Source of the DNA: Streptomyces avermitilis MA-4680 = NBRC 14893
Lineage (GTDB): Bacteria; Actinomycetota; Actinomycetes; Streptomycetales; Streptomycetaceae
Assembly: GCF_000009765.2 (NCBI RefSeq)
Contig: NC_004719.1
Span: 30,288 to 94,287 of the forward strand
Length of the DNA: 64,000 nt
Direction of reading: 5' to 3'
Positions 41,062-49,669 of this stretch are shown here, piece by piece. Position 1 is the first letter of the stretch, and the number at the start of each line of letters is the position of its first letter. Both the position numbers and the translations under genes were made by a program. The notes under the pieces were generated by a model. The model ran no database searches. It was not told the origin of the DNA and saw nothing but the letters and a program-made list of their open reading frames with translations.

Positions 41062-41551
41062 GCCAGAGTCCTTGCAGCCGCCCGGCCGGCAGACAGAGAC
41101 ACGGATCGACGATCACTCCGAGTGGGAAGCGACGTGGGCGCCCCACACCCTCTCCGCAGATCGGTGACAGCCGGGCATCACAGATATGCATGCCGAGTCG
41201 TCGCAACCGGCAGGAAACCCCACCATACCCATCAACCGGCACAACCAGGTGTCAACTGGGTCCATAGGCAGCCGACCAGAGCCCCATCGTTGGGCTGACA
41301 GCACGCCACATCAGCCATACGGGTCTACTCCGGAGGCAAAGCAGCGCGCCACACCGACGCCTCCCGTCCGCTGCGGCAGGCTGCTGCGCGGCCTTCCAGG
41401 TAGGCCATCGTTCGCAGGGCCACCGCCCGACCCGGTGCCACAACAACCTCTGCGAGCGAGAAGGAGCAAGGCCCCACCCCGAGAACACCAGCGCCTGCCA
41501 GACCCGGCTCCGTCCATCTGCGCGCCGGGGTCGGACGGTGCGCGGATCAGG
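41062..41551. other. Intergenic region between divergent paralogues
   Basis: 490 bp with no frame of convincing codon bias; only a weak inverted repeat AGCCC..GGGCT near 41280. It presumably carries promoters for both neighbours. I see nothing else. Confidence 0.4.
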
Positions 41552-42607
41552 ATGACAATGAGCCACGGAAACGCGCTCACACAGAAAGCCCGCTACCGCT
41601 CCCGCTGCACCGGCATCGGCCATCAAGCCTGCACGCAGCAGCACACCACAGCGGAGGGCCAGCACCCCGTGCCCGACTCAGGCCCCGACCAGGCCCGGCT
41701 GGAAGCCCAGGTCTTCGAGCATCTGGGCGGCACGATCGACTACTGCGCACACCCCGCCGGCATCGCCCACGTGATCCCGACCGGCACGCACCTCACCGTG
41801 GCACTGGACCCCAAACTCGGCCCCAACCACCGGCTTTCTCAGCACTGCCTTGAAGCGCTGCTTCCCACCATCTACACCGGCACCGACGAGGACCCAGAGG
41901 GGCCCGGCAGCGCCGTGGGAGTCCGGCTGCGGGGAATCGACGCCGACGGACTCCACCTCGGTCTCGCCGACACCAATGCCCGTGTCACGCTGGCGGGGCC
42001 GTCACAGGCAGAGTGGACCACTGCCCTTGCCAACCACCGTGCCAGATGCCGCGAGAGTCACCTCATTCCCCTGTGGGACACGCCTGGACTGTCCGAGCCC
42101 GAACGCCGCTATCTGGACGGCGACCCGGCCTGGTGGAAGGAACAGGCCGACACGGCGTGGCTAGCCAGCGGCCTGCTGCGCAGGATCGCCCTGTTCCACA
42201 CGGTGACCAAGCCCTACTGCGTGCGCTACTGGCGGCACGGGCTGGGCTGGAGGTTCGAACTGCGTTACGAGCACGGCCTCACTGTGGAACACAACACCCT
42301 TATCGCGTCGTTGACCCATCCGAAATGGGGGATGCCGTTGCAGGTCAAGCGCGACCACTGCTCGTGCAAGCCCTGCGCCTGCGACGGGGGAGCCGAACGG
42401 AACTGCTGGTTCACTCTCGAGATGCCAGACGGCCAAGGGGAAGTTGGGATGCACTTCCGCCGGGCGCGGGCCGACTTCGACGCATCGGGGACGTACGAAC
42501 GCCTGGTCACAGCGGGAGCCAACGCCAGGTGGCTTGAGCAGGTTCTGCCCGCGCACCACAGCCGTCTGAGCCTCCGAACACGCCTCACCACAGGCGAGTT
42601 GGTATAG
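41552..42607 (+). CDS. Paralogue C of the unrecognised family
   Basis: A 351-residue protein. Shared landmarks: RYRSRCTGIGHQACTQQ, QARLEAQVFEHLGG, GVRLRGIDADGLHLGLADTN followed by ARVTLAGP, WLASGLLRRIALFHTVT, and TLIASLTHPKWGMPLQVKR. An added CSCKPCACDGGAERNC cluster near residue 270 may bind metal and is absent from the other two. Frame extends upstream to 41186 but loses codon bias, so the ATG at 41552 is preferred, though its ribosome site is weak. Confidence 0.7.
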   Translation: MTMSHGNALTQKARYRSRCTGIGHQACTQQHTTAEGQHPVPDSGPDQARLEAQVFEHLGGTIDYCAHPAGIAHVIPTGTHLTVALDPKLGPNHRLSQHCLEALLPTIYTGTDEDPEGPGSAVGVRLRGIDADGLHLGLADTNARVTLAGPSQAEWTTALANHRARCRESHLIPLWDTPGLSEPERRYLDGDPAWWKEQADTAWLASGLLRRIALFHTVTKPYCVRYWRHGLGWRFELRYEHGLTVEHNTLIASLTHPKWGMPLQVKRDHCSCKPCACDGGAERNCWFTLEMPDGQGEVGMHFRRARADFDASGTYERLVTAGANARWLEQVLPAHHSRLSLRTRLTTGELV

Positions 42608-42650
42608 CCAGCGAGCACTTCAAGCGCTCGCGTTCGAAGGGGTCGAACGA

Positions 42651-42941
42651 TCAGATTCCAATTGGAACACTGCCATGGTGGGTAGGGCACGTGTGGTCGT
42701 GGCGCAGCATTCGCACGGCGTCGTCAGGCGTCGTCGCCGGGCAGTAGCGGCATCGCCTCCTTCCATCGCTCGGGATAGACCCGGTGGCAGCCGCGGGGCA
42801 CCAGCGGTCCTTGACGTCCTCTCGCTGGGGGTAGGGCGACTGGGCGCTGAGGACCAGGTACACCAACTCCGTAGTGGGCGTGTGGCAGAGGGCGCAGGCG
42901 ATTGCGTCTCGTGTGATCTCCACGGGCGGGAGAGTGCACAC
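42651..42941 (-). CDS. Hypothetical zinc-binding protein
   Basis: A 96-residue protein from a GTG. IACALCHTPTTELVYLVLSA, then CRYCPATTPDDAVRMLRHDH and CPTHH give two clusters of Cys/His typical of zinc knuckles. No family recognised. It lies divergently from the relaxase gene, so it could be a regulator of it; inference only. Confidence 0.55.
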   Translation of the reverse strand: MCTLPPVEITRDAIACALCHTPTTELVYLVLSAQSPYPQREDVKDRWCPAAATGSIPSDGRRRCRYCPATTPDDAVRMLRHDHTCPTHHGSVPIGI

Positions 42942-42974
42942 GTCGACGGCTTGCCGTCTCAGGCTGTCGCGGCA

Positions 42975-43030
42975 GCCCGCCTGGCGGGCACCACGGTAAA
43001 GACTTCGTGATGGCCTCCCGCCCGGCGGGA
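42975..43030. repeat. Two GC-rich palindromes before the relaxase gene
   Basis: GCCCGCC-T-GGCGGGC (42975-42989) and TCCCGCC-C-GGCGGGA (43016-43030). Placement just ahead of a relaxase gene suits an oriT or an autoregulatory site. Confidence 0.5.
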
Positions 43031-43082
43031 AGGACCCCGGATCGCGCTTTTTCGCAGGTCAACGCCGGAGTTTCATGGGGCG

Positions 43083-44909
43083 ATGATCAGCATGTCGGAG
43101 GTTCGCCCGGGGAACGGGTGGCGCTATCTCTTCCGCGGCGTGATGGTCGGCGACGGCCACCGCCCTGCGGGCAAGTCACTGCGCGCCGCCCAGGACGAAG
43201 CCGGTGTCCCACCCGGCGTCTGGAAGGGCCGGGGACTGGCCGCGGTCGGTCTCAAGGCCGGGGACGTGGTGACCGAGCGGCAGGCCGAACTGCTCCTGGG
43301 GGAAGGTCGGCACCCGGACGCCGACCGGATCGAGCGCGAGCGCCTGGCGGAGGGCAAGAGCCCGGCGCAGGCCCGGCGGGCGACCGTGCTGGGCAGACCC
43401 ATCGAGCACAACCAGTCACCCAAGACCGACAAGGCCAAGGAGCGGACACCCTGGCTGGGCTTCGACCTGGTGTTCCGGCCCCCGCCGACGGCACACATCG
43501 CGTGGGCGCTGGGTGACTACGAGACCCGCCTGGTGCTGGAGCTGTGCCAGGACATCGCCCGCGACAAGACGCTGGCGTGGCTGGGGGAGGAGGTTGCGGA
43601 GATCCGCTGGAAAGGCGGCGGCAAGCACCGCGCCCGGGTCAGGGACGGGCTGATCGTCGCGGTGTTCCGGCACTACGAGTCGAGAGCTGCCGAGTCGAAG
43701 CCCCTTCTCCACGATCATGCGGTGGTGTCGATCCGGGCCCGGCGGCCGGACGACAAGGGGACGTGGGGCAACCTGTCGGCGGACTCGCTGATGGCCCACA
43801 TCGTCGCGGCCGACACCCTCTACACCCTGTACTTCATGGAGGAGGTGTCCGCCCGGCTCGGGTGGGCGTGGGAGCCGCGCGAGGTGACGCCCGGCCGCAG
43901 GCCCGTCATGGAGCTGGCGGGCATCGACCAGCGGCTCATCGGCTGGCAGTCGACCCGCCGTCAGCAGATCGAGGACGCGCTGTCCGTCCTCACCGCCAAC
44001 TACGAGAAGAAGCAGGGGCACCCGCCGGGGGAGCGGGCCGGCTACGCGCTGGGCTGCCAGGCCGCCGACCAGACGCGCTCGCCCAAGCGCACGGAGCTGC
44101 TGTCGCTGACCGAGCTGCGCGAGCGATGGCGTGACTCAGCGATCCGGGCCTACGGCGTTGACGTCTTCGACCGGCTGGCGGAGCGGGCGCGGGCAGCGGC
44201 CGCGGCGGTGTGGGCGCGGGTGCGGCCGGTGGTCGACATAGCGCTGGCCGCCGTCGACGTCGTCGCCGTGGTGTACGTGATGCGCGGCGCGTTCAAGCGC
44301 CACCACCTGCTCGCCGAAGCACGCCGCCACCTCTCCTATGTCCTGCGCGGCCGACCCCACCGGCCCGGCCTGGACGAACAGATCGTGCAAGCGGTCGTCG
44401 ACGACTACACCCGCCCCGTCGGCCGGGGCCGGATGATGACCGCCGACCTGCGCGCCCTGTACCCGCGTGACACCGAGGACCAGGCCGTGCTGCGCCCGCT
44501 GACCCGCAAGCGGTCCGCGCCCCCGTACGAGCGGGCCCGTCTCGCCGCTGGCGCCCTGGCCGCCCGGGTCAACGCAGCGCGACGCGCGGAGCGCCTGGGC
44601 TCCCGCCCCCGTCCGTACGCCGTCGCGGTGCCCGCGGCCTCGAGGTCGCATCCGCGGCCGTTCCGCACCGGCCCGAAGGCGGGCCGCCTCCTGGAGCCGG
44701 AGACCGGCGTCGACGCGGTGGAGCAGACCCGCCAGACCCTCGAAGCAGCCGCCGCGAAGGTGGCCGCCACGATCCAGGACAGCAGGCGGGCGCGCGAGGC
44801 CGCCCACGGCCTGCGATCGCAGCCGGCCCCGGCGGCGGTCCCGCCGCCGCACACCCAGCAGCCCGGCGTACAGCACACGCCGGGCCGGAGTTCAGGAGGA
44901 GTCGCGTGA
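43083..44909 (+). CDS. MobF/TrwC-type relaxase domain protein, no helicase part
   Basis: A 608-residue protein. TPWLGFDLVFRPPPTAHIAW matches the TrwC/TraI GFDLTFSPPKS region; LHDHAVVSIRAR corresponds to the metal-binding HxH strand; GTWGNLSADSLMAHIVAADT and YFMEEVSARLGWAWEPRE fit the relaxase core. Usual TrwC/TraI proteins carry a SF1 helicase of over 500 residues after this; here the C-terminus is instead a hydrophobic/helical segment (VVDIALAAVDVVAVVYVMRG) and a basic, Ala/Arg-rich tail. It probably nicks an oriT for mobilisation; why a double-strand translocase and a relaxase coexist is unclear. Confidence 0.7.
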   Translation: MISMSEVRPGNGWRYLFRGVMVGDGHRPAGKSLRAAQDEAGVPPGVWKGRGLAAVGLKAGDVVTERQAELLLGEGRHPDADRIERERLAEGKSPAQARRATVLGRPIEHNQSPKTDKAKERTPWLGFDLVFRPPPTAHIAWALGDYETRLVLELCQDIARDKTLAWLGEEVAEIRWKGGGKHRARVRDGLIVAVFRHYESRAAESKPLLHDHAVVSIRARRPDDKGTWGNLSADSLMAHIVAADTLYTLYFMEEVSARLGWAWEPREVTPGRRPVMELAGIDQRLIGWQSTRRQQIEDALSVLTANYEKKQGHPPGERAGYALGCQAADQTRSPKRTELLSLTELRERWRDSAIRAYGVDVFDRLAERARAAAAAVWARVRPVVDIALAAVDVVAVVYVMRGAFKRHHLLAEARRHLSYVLRGRPHRPGLDEQIVQAVVDDYTRPVGRGRMMTADLRALYPRDTEDQAVLRPLTRKRSAPPYERARLAAGALAARVNAARRAERLGSRPRPYAVAVPAASRSHPRPFRTGPKAGRLLEPETGVDAVEQTRQTLEAAAAKVAATIQDSRRAREAAHGLRSQPAPAAVPPPHTQQPGVQHTPGRSSGGVA

Positions 44910-45253
44910 GCACCCCGGAAGAACAGCCCAACGCCGAAGAGGCCCTCGCCCGCGCCCGTGCCGCCCGCGCGGAGATAGCCGCCGCGCTCGATGAGGACCA
45001 GGAGCCCGAGGCCGATGAGCCCGTGGGGTGGCAGCCAGTCTGGAAGCGGCCCCGGACGCCGAAGTCGAAGGCGGACAAGAAGAAGGAGCTGCGCAAGCAG
45101 CGCCGGCGGCTCCAAGACGCCGCCAAGCGCCGCCTCGCCGCGGGGAACTCGCGCCGGCCCCGCTCCCAGCAGAGCCGAATCGGCAACGCGGCCGCACGCC
45201 GGGATACCCGCGCCCTGTCCCGGGTGCGGCACTCCAACGCCTGGCTGTGGTGA
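44906..45253 (+). CDS. Basic protein coupled to the relaxase
   Basis: A 115-residue protein from a GTG overlapping the relaxase stop (GTGA), preceded by AGGAGG. Acidic helix at the start (EEALARARAARAEIAAALDE), then a strongly basic lysine/arginine stretch (KSKADKKKELRKQRRRLQDA). It could be a relaxase accessory DNA-binding protein. No family recognised. Confidence 0.7.
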   Translation: MSTPEEQPNAEEALARARAARAEIAAALDEDQEPEADEPVGWQPVWKRPRTPKSKADKKKELRKQRRRLQDAAKRRLAAGNSRRPRSQQSRIGNAAARRDTRALSRVRHSNAWLW

Positions 45254-45270
45254 CGATGCCGGACATCGTC

Positions 45271-45400
45271 CACCGAGTGGATACGACGATGTTCTGCATC
45301 CATTGGCGATGCACGACATCGAGTGGGCTCCACTCAGTGGACTCCATCCGATGGCTGCACCGAGTGGACTCCACCCGATGGACGCCACCGAGTGGACGCC
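45271..45400 (+). repeat. 27/28-bp direct repeats after the relaxase operon
   Basis: Copies of CACCGAGTGGACTCCACCCG type at 45331, 45358 and 45386 in tandem, with more diverged copies at 45271 and 45317. Iteron-like; candidate oriT or copy-control repeats. Confidence 0.7.
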
Positions 45401-45435
45401 ATCGTGGTGCGCACCGGATGACGATGGACCTGTCC

Positions 45436-45521
45436 TGTCTCAACGAAGTTAGTCGTCCATCCCCGAGCTGACCTGCGTGGACTGGATTGGGTGAGACGCG
45501 GGGACTTGGTTCGTTGAGACA
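45436..45521. repeat. 12-bp inverted repeat downstream of the MarR gene
   Basis: TGTCTCAACGAA (45436-45447) and TTCGTTGAGACA (45510-45521). The same core GTTCG[CT]TGAGA recurs at 46557-46621. Confidence 0.7.
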
Positions 45522-45533
45522 AATCTCGGCTCG

Positions 45534-46022
45534 CTAACGCAGCTGCGCGTTCCCATGCGGGTCGCCCGCCTGCTCCAAGGCGGCCTCGTAGGCGTGCAGG
45601 GCGGTGATGACTGTGGCGCGTTCCGCGGGGTCGAGACCGTGCATGACGCGTTCCCAAGCGGAGGCGCTCCCAGAAAGCCATTCGCCGATCGGGGCGGCGT
45701 AGGCGGGGGCGATGGCGATGATGCGGCGGCGGCGGTCGGCGGGATCGGCAGTGCGCTGCAGGACGCCCGGCCGTGACAGCTCGCTGACCATGAGGCTGAC
45801 AGTCGTCGGGGCCACCTCCAGCCGAGCGGCTAGCTCGTTGATGCTGGTGGGGCCGTCGTACTCCAGGTGGGCCAGCAGTGCGAGGTGTCGCGGGGCCAGG
45901 TCCAGACCCTGGAGCGCCCGAGGTATGGGCAGGCGCTTGGCGCGGCCCACGAGCCGTGGCATGAGCAACAGCAGGGTGCGGACGGCCTCATTGACGGCTG
46001 GACCGTCCGATTCCGTGGACAT
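45534..46022 (-). CDS. MarR-family transcriptional regulator
   Basis: A 162-residue regulator from the ATG at 46022 (AAGAGG upstream). RHLALLAHLEYDGPTSINEL, ARLEVAPTTVSLMVSELSRP and RTADPADRRRRIIAIA give the complete winged helix. MarR proteins usually repress a divergent gene; the tautomerase gene is divergent here, with inverted repeats in the 64-bp gap. The ligand is unknown, possibly an aromatic acid given the neighbour. Confidence 0.9.
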   Translation of the reverse strand: MSTESDGPAVNEAVRTLLLLMPRLVGRAKRLPIPRALQGLDLAPRHLALLAHLEYDGPTSINELAARLEVAPTTVSLMVSELSRPGVLQRTADPADRRRRIIAIAPAYAAPIGEWLSGSASAWERVMHGLDPAERATVITALHAYEAALEQAGDPHGNAQLR

Positions 46023-46041
46023 CAGCGACCTCTTCCAGATA

Positions 46042-46071
46042 CCTTTAAAAACAAAGGCTTTGTATTCAAAG
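46042..46071. promoter_or_regulatory. Candidate MarR operators
   Basis: CCTTTAAAAACAAAGG (46042-46057) and CTTTGTATTCAAAG (46058-46071), two adjoining inverted repeats in the AT-rich gap between the divergent starts. Confidence 0.6.
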
Positions 46072-46086
46072 GGAACGAGGTCCACT

Positions 46087-46467
46087 TTGCCGCACCTGAC
46101 CGTTCACCTTCCAGAGAACAGGCTGACCGGGAACGAACCTATACTCGCCGCCGCACTGACCGACGCTGTCGTCGACGTGTATGGCGAATGGGTCCGCGAC
46201 CTCGTAAGCGTCCGCCTGACCGGAGTCCCCGCAGGCCGTTTCGCGCAAGGTGGCAAGGCCGTGGACACAAATGCTTCGGTGATCTTGGGCGTTCGCGCTG
46301 GCGTCTTCGACCGCCCCGACGCCGCCCAGATCACCGCGCGCCTCGGCACCGCGCTCACCGACGCGATCACACGTGTCGTCGGTGATGACCTCCGCGCCGG
46401 CACCATGGTCGAACTCGTGGCGTCACCGCCAGAACGTACCTTCGTCGGCGGCGCCCTCACCGCGTGA
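46087..46467 (+). CDS. Tautomerase-superfamily protein from a TTG start
   Basis: A 126-residue protein from a TTG after GGGAACGAGG. After the start residue the sequence is PHLTVHLPENRLTG, placing a proline at position 2, the general base of the 4-oxalocrotonate tautomerase / CHMI group. VVDVYGEWVRDLVSVRLTGV and RAGTMVELVASPP fit the beta-alpha-beta units. The length is that of CHMI- or MIF-like members. The substrate is unknown. It is divergent from a MarR regulator. Confidence 0.7.
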   Translation: MPHLTVHLPENRLTGNEPILAAALTDAVVDVYGEWVRDLVSVRLTGVPAGRFAQGGKAVDTNASVILGVRAGVFDRPDAAQITARLGTALTDAITRVVGDDLRAGTMVELVASPPERTFVGGALTA

Positions 46468-46556
46468 CACCCCCATCCGGGCCACCTCACGACCCGGCTG
46501 TACTCAAACTCAGCAGCAGTAGTAGGCACCCCCAGCGCGCTCAACCGCGCGTCTAG

Positions 46557-46621
46557 GTTCGCTGAGACAGAAGCCCGAACGACTCGGTTCGCTGAGAAAA
46601 CGACTCGGTTGAGTGAGACGG
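46557..46621 (+). repeat. GGTTCGCTGAGA repeats
   Basis: GGTTCGCTGAGACAG at 46557, then two consecutive 21-bp units starting CGACTCGGTT at 46580 and 46601. Related to the inverted repeat at 45436-45521 on the other side of the MarR/tautomerase pair. Confidence 0.7.
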
Positions 46622-46634
46622 GACAGGACCCCAC

Positions 46635-47120
46635 TCCGGTGCGCACCACGATGTCCGCCACCGCACCCGGTGCGCACCATCCGACGATGCCCGGCACGCA
46701 CACGCGCACCCGGTGCGCCGCACCCGACGTCCCGCACCGCACCGGTGCGCGCACCGCCGCCCCACTTCTTGACCAGGTTTCGGCGAGCGCACGTCCTTCC
46801 TAGACCACGTTCGCTACCCGGACGTTTTCCCTTGTCAACGCTGGTCTGGACTGACGATCAGGTCGAGGACAAGGGGGTGTGTGATATAGGAGCCCGCCGC
46901 GCCGTGGCGCGCGCCCGGCGCGGTGCGGTGGGGCCGGTGGTGCGCACCGCGATGGATGATGCGGTGCGCCGGTGCGCGCACCACCGATGCCGTCACCGCA
47001 CCTGGTGCGCGCGGTGCGGTGCGTCGTCCGGCGGTGGTGCGCACCCGATGCGCGCCGAACCGCACCACCGCCGTCCCGGATGCGCGGCTACGCGGTGGTG
47101 TGGTGCGCCGGGTGCGCCTC
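46635..47120. repeat. Two arrays of GGTGCGC/GCGCACC motifs
   Basis: Clusters at about 46635-46770 and 46905-47120 hold many copies of GGTGCGCACC-like sequence in both orientations, separated by about 130 bp that includes the inverted repeat CCCTTGTC..GACAAGGGG (about 46830-46875). No gene is seen in 46468-47087. Confidence 0.7.
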
Positions 47121-47525
47121 CATCGCCTGCTTCATCCCCGCGGCCTCCAGCTGGCGGAGGACGTCCGCGACGTCGCCGCGGTCCTCGGTGAGGATGTTGT
47201 CGGTGAAGCGGATGATGGTGTCGGCGATGCCCGGCGCATTGGCCAGGCCGTGGCAGAGGAGCTCCAGCAGCAGTCGCCCGAGTGCCGCTGCCAGGAAGGA
47301 GTGCGGGCACGGCTCCCCGTCGCAGTCGTCCGCGGCGGTCACCGGGATGAAGACGCGCGCGGCGACGTCCAGGAGCAGCCGGTGCAGCTCCGGGCCCGTG
47401 CCGTCGGCGACCGCGCAGGCGGTGTCGATGTCGTCGGCCTGCAACGCCCGGATGTAGGCGAAGGCGTCGGCGACGTCCTCCGGCTCCATCGGGGCGAGCG
47501 GCGCGGTGACGGTGTTCTCGGGCAT
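47088..47525 (-). CDS. Hypothetical helical protein
   Basis: A 145-residue protein: DVADAFAYIRALQADDIDTA, a core with FIPVTAADDCDGEPCPH, then LGRLLLELLCHGLANAPGIA. Mostly helical and acidic. No family recognised. It stands beside the GGTGCGC arrays, which reach into its 3' end. Confidence 0.65.
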   Translation of the reverse strand: MPENTVTAPLAPMEPEDVADAFAYIRALQADDIDTACAVADGTGPELHRLLLDVAARVFIPVTAADDCDGEPCPHSFLAAALGRLLLELLCHGLANAPGIADTIIRFTDNILTEDRGDVADVLRQLEAAGMKQAMEAHPAHHTTA

Positions 47526-47787
47526 GACAGCTCCTCATATACGGGCCGCCCCGCTGATCGCGGCGGCCTCGGAACCGATGCTCGGATCGCGGCCCTGTGG
47601 ACAGAGTCCGCGCACTGACGGTGAGCGCACCCGCCGGGCCACCGCTCGCGTTACCCCCTTGTCCAGCTCCGCTACGTGCGACATTCCGTCCCATTCCGGC
47701 AGGAAGAAGTCTCCGTCCCGCCACGCTGCGCGACGTCCCGCAGAAAAGCCGCTGCCACCCGGGGCGCGCCGCTGGGAGACTTCGGGG

Positions 47788-48258
47788 ATGACCACGCAGC
47801 GGCTGCCGTTCCCGGTCCCGGACGAACGCGCCCACCTCTTCGTCGACAGCTACGCCGACATGCACGACCTCGTTGAGGACCTGGTCGTGCCCGACGGTGT
47901 TCCCGAGGCCGCGGCGACGGTCCTGCGTACGGCGCGCGAGCTGCTGCGCCAGTCGTACTACTGCTACGAGTTTTCCACCGTGGCGGTCATGCACTCCCTG
48001 ATCGCGGTGGAGATCGTGCTGCGCGACCGGATCCCGGACGCGGGCAAGAAGCCGCTGCACGGGCTCATCAAGCAGGGTGCGGCCGACGGGATCCTGACGG
48101 CCCGGCAGGCGGAGTACCTCGACTATGGCCGTCAGATCCGCAACGGGATGGCGCACGGCCAGACCACCCACGCGGTGATGCCGCCGGCCATGGCGGTGCC
48201 GATGGTGACGACGTCGTTCGCGATCGTCTCCGAGCTCTGCGCGACGCCCACCGGATGA
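47788..48258 (+). CDS. HEPN-like protein
   Basis: A 156-residue all-helical protein. VMHSLIAVEIVLRDRI and QIRNGMAHGQ give the RNxxxH pattern of HEPN domains (R118, N119, H123), as in Apea-like/DUF4145-type proteins. HEPN proteins are often ribonucleases in toxin-antitoxin or abortive-infection systems. No minimal nucleotidyltransferase partner is adjacent, so the function is open. Confidence 0.6.
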   Translation: MTTQRLPFPVPDERAHLFVDSYADMHDLVEDLVVPDGVPEAAATVLRTARELLRQSYYCYEFSTVAVMHSLIAVEIVLRDRIPDAGKKPLHGLIKQGAADGILTARQAEYLDYGRQIRNGMAHGQTTHAVMPPAMAVPMVTTSFAIVSELCATPTG

Positions 48259-48374
48259 TCACGGCTCGGTAACGTCGCTCGGTGGAGTGTCACACCGTTG
48301 ACTTTCGCCGCACCTCTAGCAAGTGACGGGGATTCCATCTGGACCCCCGCGCCACCTGCGTGAGGAGCTTCGTC

Positions 48375-49424
48375 ATGACGTACGCCAGCAGCGCCCGGCA
48401 GCCCGATCCGGAGCCGCGCCCGGCCTGGTCAAGGGGTGCTGAGCGGCCTCCGGGCGGCCCGGAATCCAGTGCCGTGAACGGTGCCGCGAACGATTCCAAC
48501 GTCGTTCCCATCACCGCAGCTCACACCGCCCGTCAGGGTGCCTCGCGGCACGCTGACACCTCTCCTGAGACGTCGGCGAAAGGGAAGAAGTCCACTCCCA
48601 CGGCCGGGAAGGTGCGGGCCGATGCGCTGCGGATGCTGGGGTGTGTGCGGATAGCGACGGTTCGGCAGATGGCTTCGGTGATCACGGCGGAGGAGTCGGA
48701 CGGCCGGTCGTACGTGCGCAGGGCGATGAAGGAGCTGGCGGAGCTGGGGCTGGCGGAGACGAACGGCAAGGCGGGCAAGCACCCGATCTGGAACCTGACC
48801 CCGGCCGGGCAGAAGGCTCTGGCCGACGGCAACGAGCTGCCTCCCCGACCGAAGGCCGGCACCGGAGCGAAGGCGGTGAAGGCCGGGTTCGGTCCGCACG
48901 GCGTCGCGGTGACGGACACGATCCTCGCCTTCGGCGGCCGGGACCATCTGACCGACTGGCAGGTGGAGGTCAACCACGCCATCAAGGAGACCGGCCTGAG
49001 CTTCAACACCGACGCTGTCCTCGCGTGGCCTACCAAGACCAGCGAGGTGCGCCTCTTCGAGCTCGACAACGGCAGCATGTCGCAGGCCCGGCTCGCACGT
49101 GAGGTCTGGGACTACGAGCGCTATGCCGGGCACCGCGTCTGGGAGGGCGCCCGCGGCACGATCGGCGGGACGTACCCGTTCTGGCAACGCCACCGCTACA
49201 CCCGCTCAAAGACCTTCCCGCGGCTGCATGTCGTCCTGGCGGGCAAGGCGGAGCACCTGCTCGACAACCGCCTCCAGGCGCTCGCCGCCGACGTGAAGGG
49301 CATCGCCGTCGCGGTCTGGGTGAACACCCTGCCCCGGCTCCAGCGAGGCGAGCCCTGGTACGAGATCGGCGTCGACGCCCCGGACCGGCGCCGTCGGCGC
49401 TACCCCGAACCCGCTGGCCGCTGA
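48375..49424 (+). CDS. Replication-relaxation family protein
   Basis: A 349-residue protein; AGGAG precedes the ATG at 48375. LGCVRIATVRQMASVITAEE and ELGLAETNGKAGKHPIWNLT form the winged-helix front of the replication-relaxation family, and FNTDAVLAWPTKTSEVRLFE, LAREVWDYERYAGHRVWEGA the nuclease-like core. The family is found on Streptomyces plasmids and ICEs and is proposed to act in replication or mobilisation. The first 80 residues are disordered. A second member is at 53481-54383. Confidence 0.85.
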   Translation: MTYASSARQPDPEPRPAWSRGAERPPGGPESSAVNGAANDSNVVPITAAHTARQGASRHADTSPETSAKGKKSTPTAGKVRADALRMLGCVRIATVRQMASVITAEESDGRSYVRRAMKELAELGLAETNGKAGKHPIWNLTPAGQKALADGNELPPRPKAGTGAKAVKAGFGPHGVAVTDTILAFGGRDHLTDWQVEVNHAIKETGLSFNTDAVLAWPTKTSEVRLFELDNGSMSQARLAREVWDYERYAGHRVWEGARGTIGGTYPFWQRHRYTRSKTFPRLHVVLAGKAEHLLDNRLQALAADVKGIAVAVWVNTLPRLQRGEPWYEIGVDAPDRRRRRYPEPAGR

Positions 49425-49437
49425 GCGAGCCGGGCAG

Positions 49438-49462
49438 GCCCTTCCGCGCGAGGCGGAAGGGC
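49438..49462 (+). terminator. Hairpin, 10-bp perfect stem
   Basis: GCCCTTCCGC, five-base loop, GCGGAAGGGC just after the replication-relaxation gene. Confidence 0.65.
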
Positions 49463-49669
49463 GGCTGTCCGCGACGCCGCGGCCAGAACGGGAAGACTAA
49501 CCAGCGTGCGCCGCCGCCGCGCCGTGGCCGCCAGGTGGCCGGACGGCCAATGCAGTTGCTTTTGAGCTGGGGCCTGGTGGGACGTGGCCTCCGCCCATGA
49601 CGTCCGGGAGCCTCGTGAATAGGATCAAGCAGGTGTGCATTGGCTTCTAAGCGTGGGACTGGGGATGAG

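Noticed and set aside
46993..48171. Minus-strand frame of 392 codons
   Set aside because: Antisense to the HEPN-like gene and built partly from GGTGCGC repeats.
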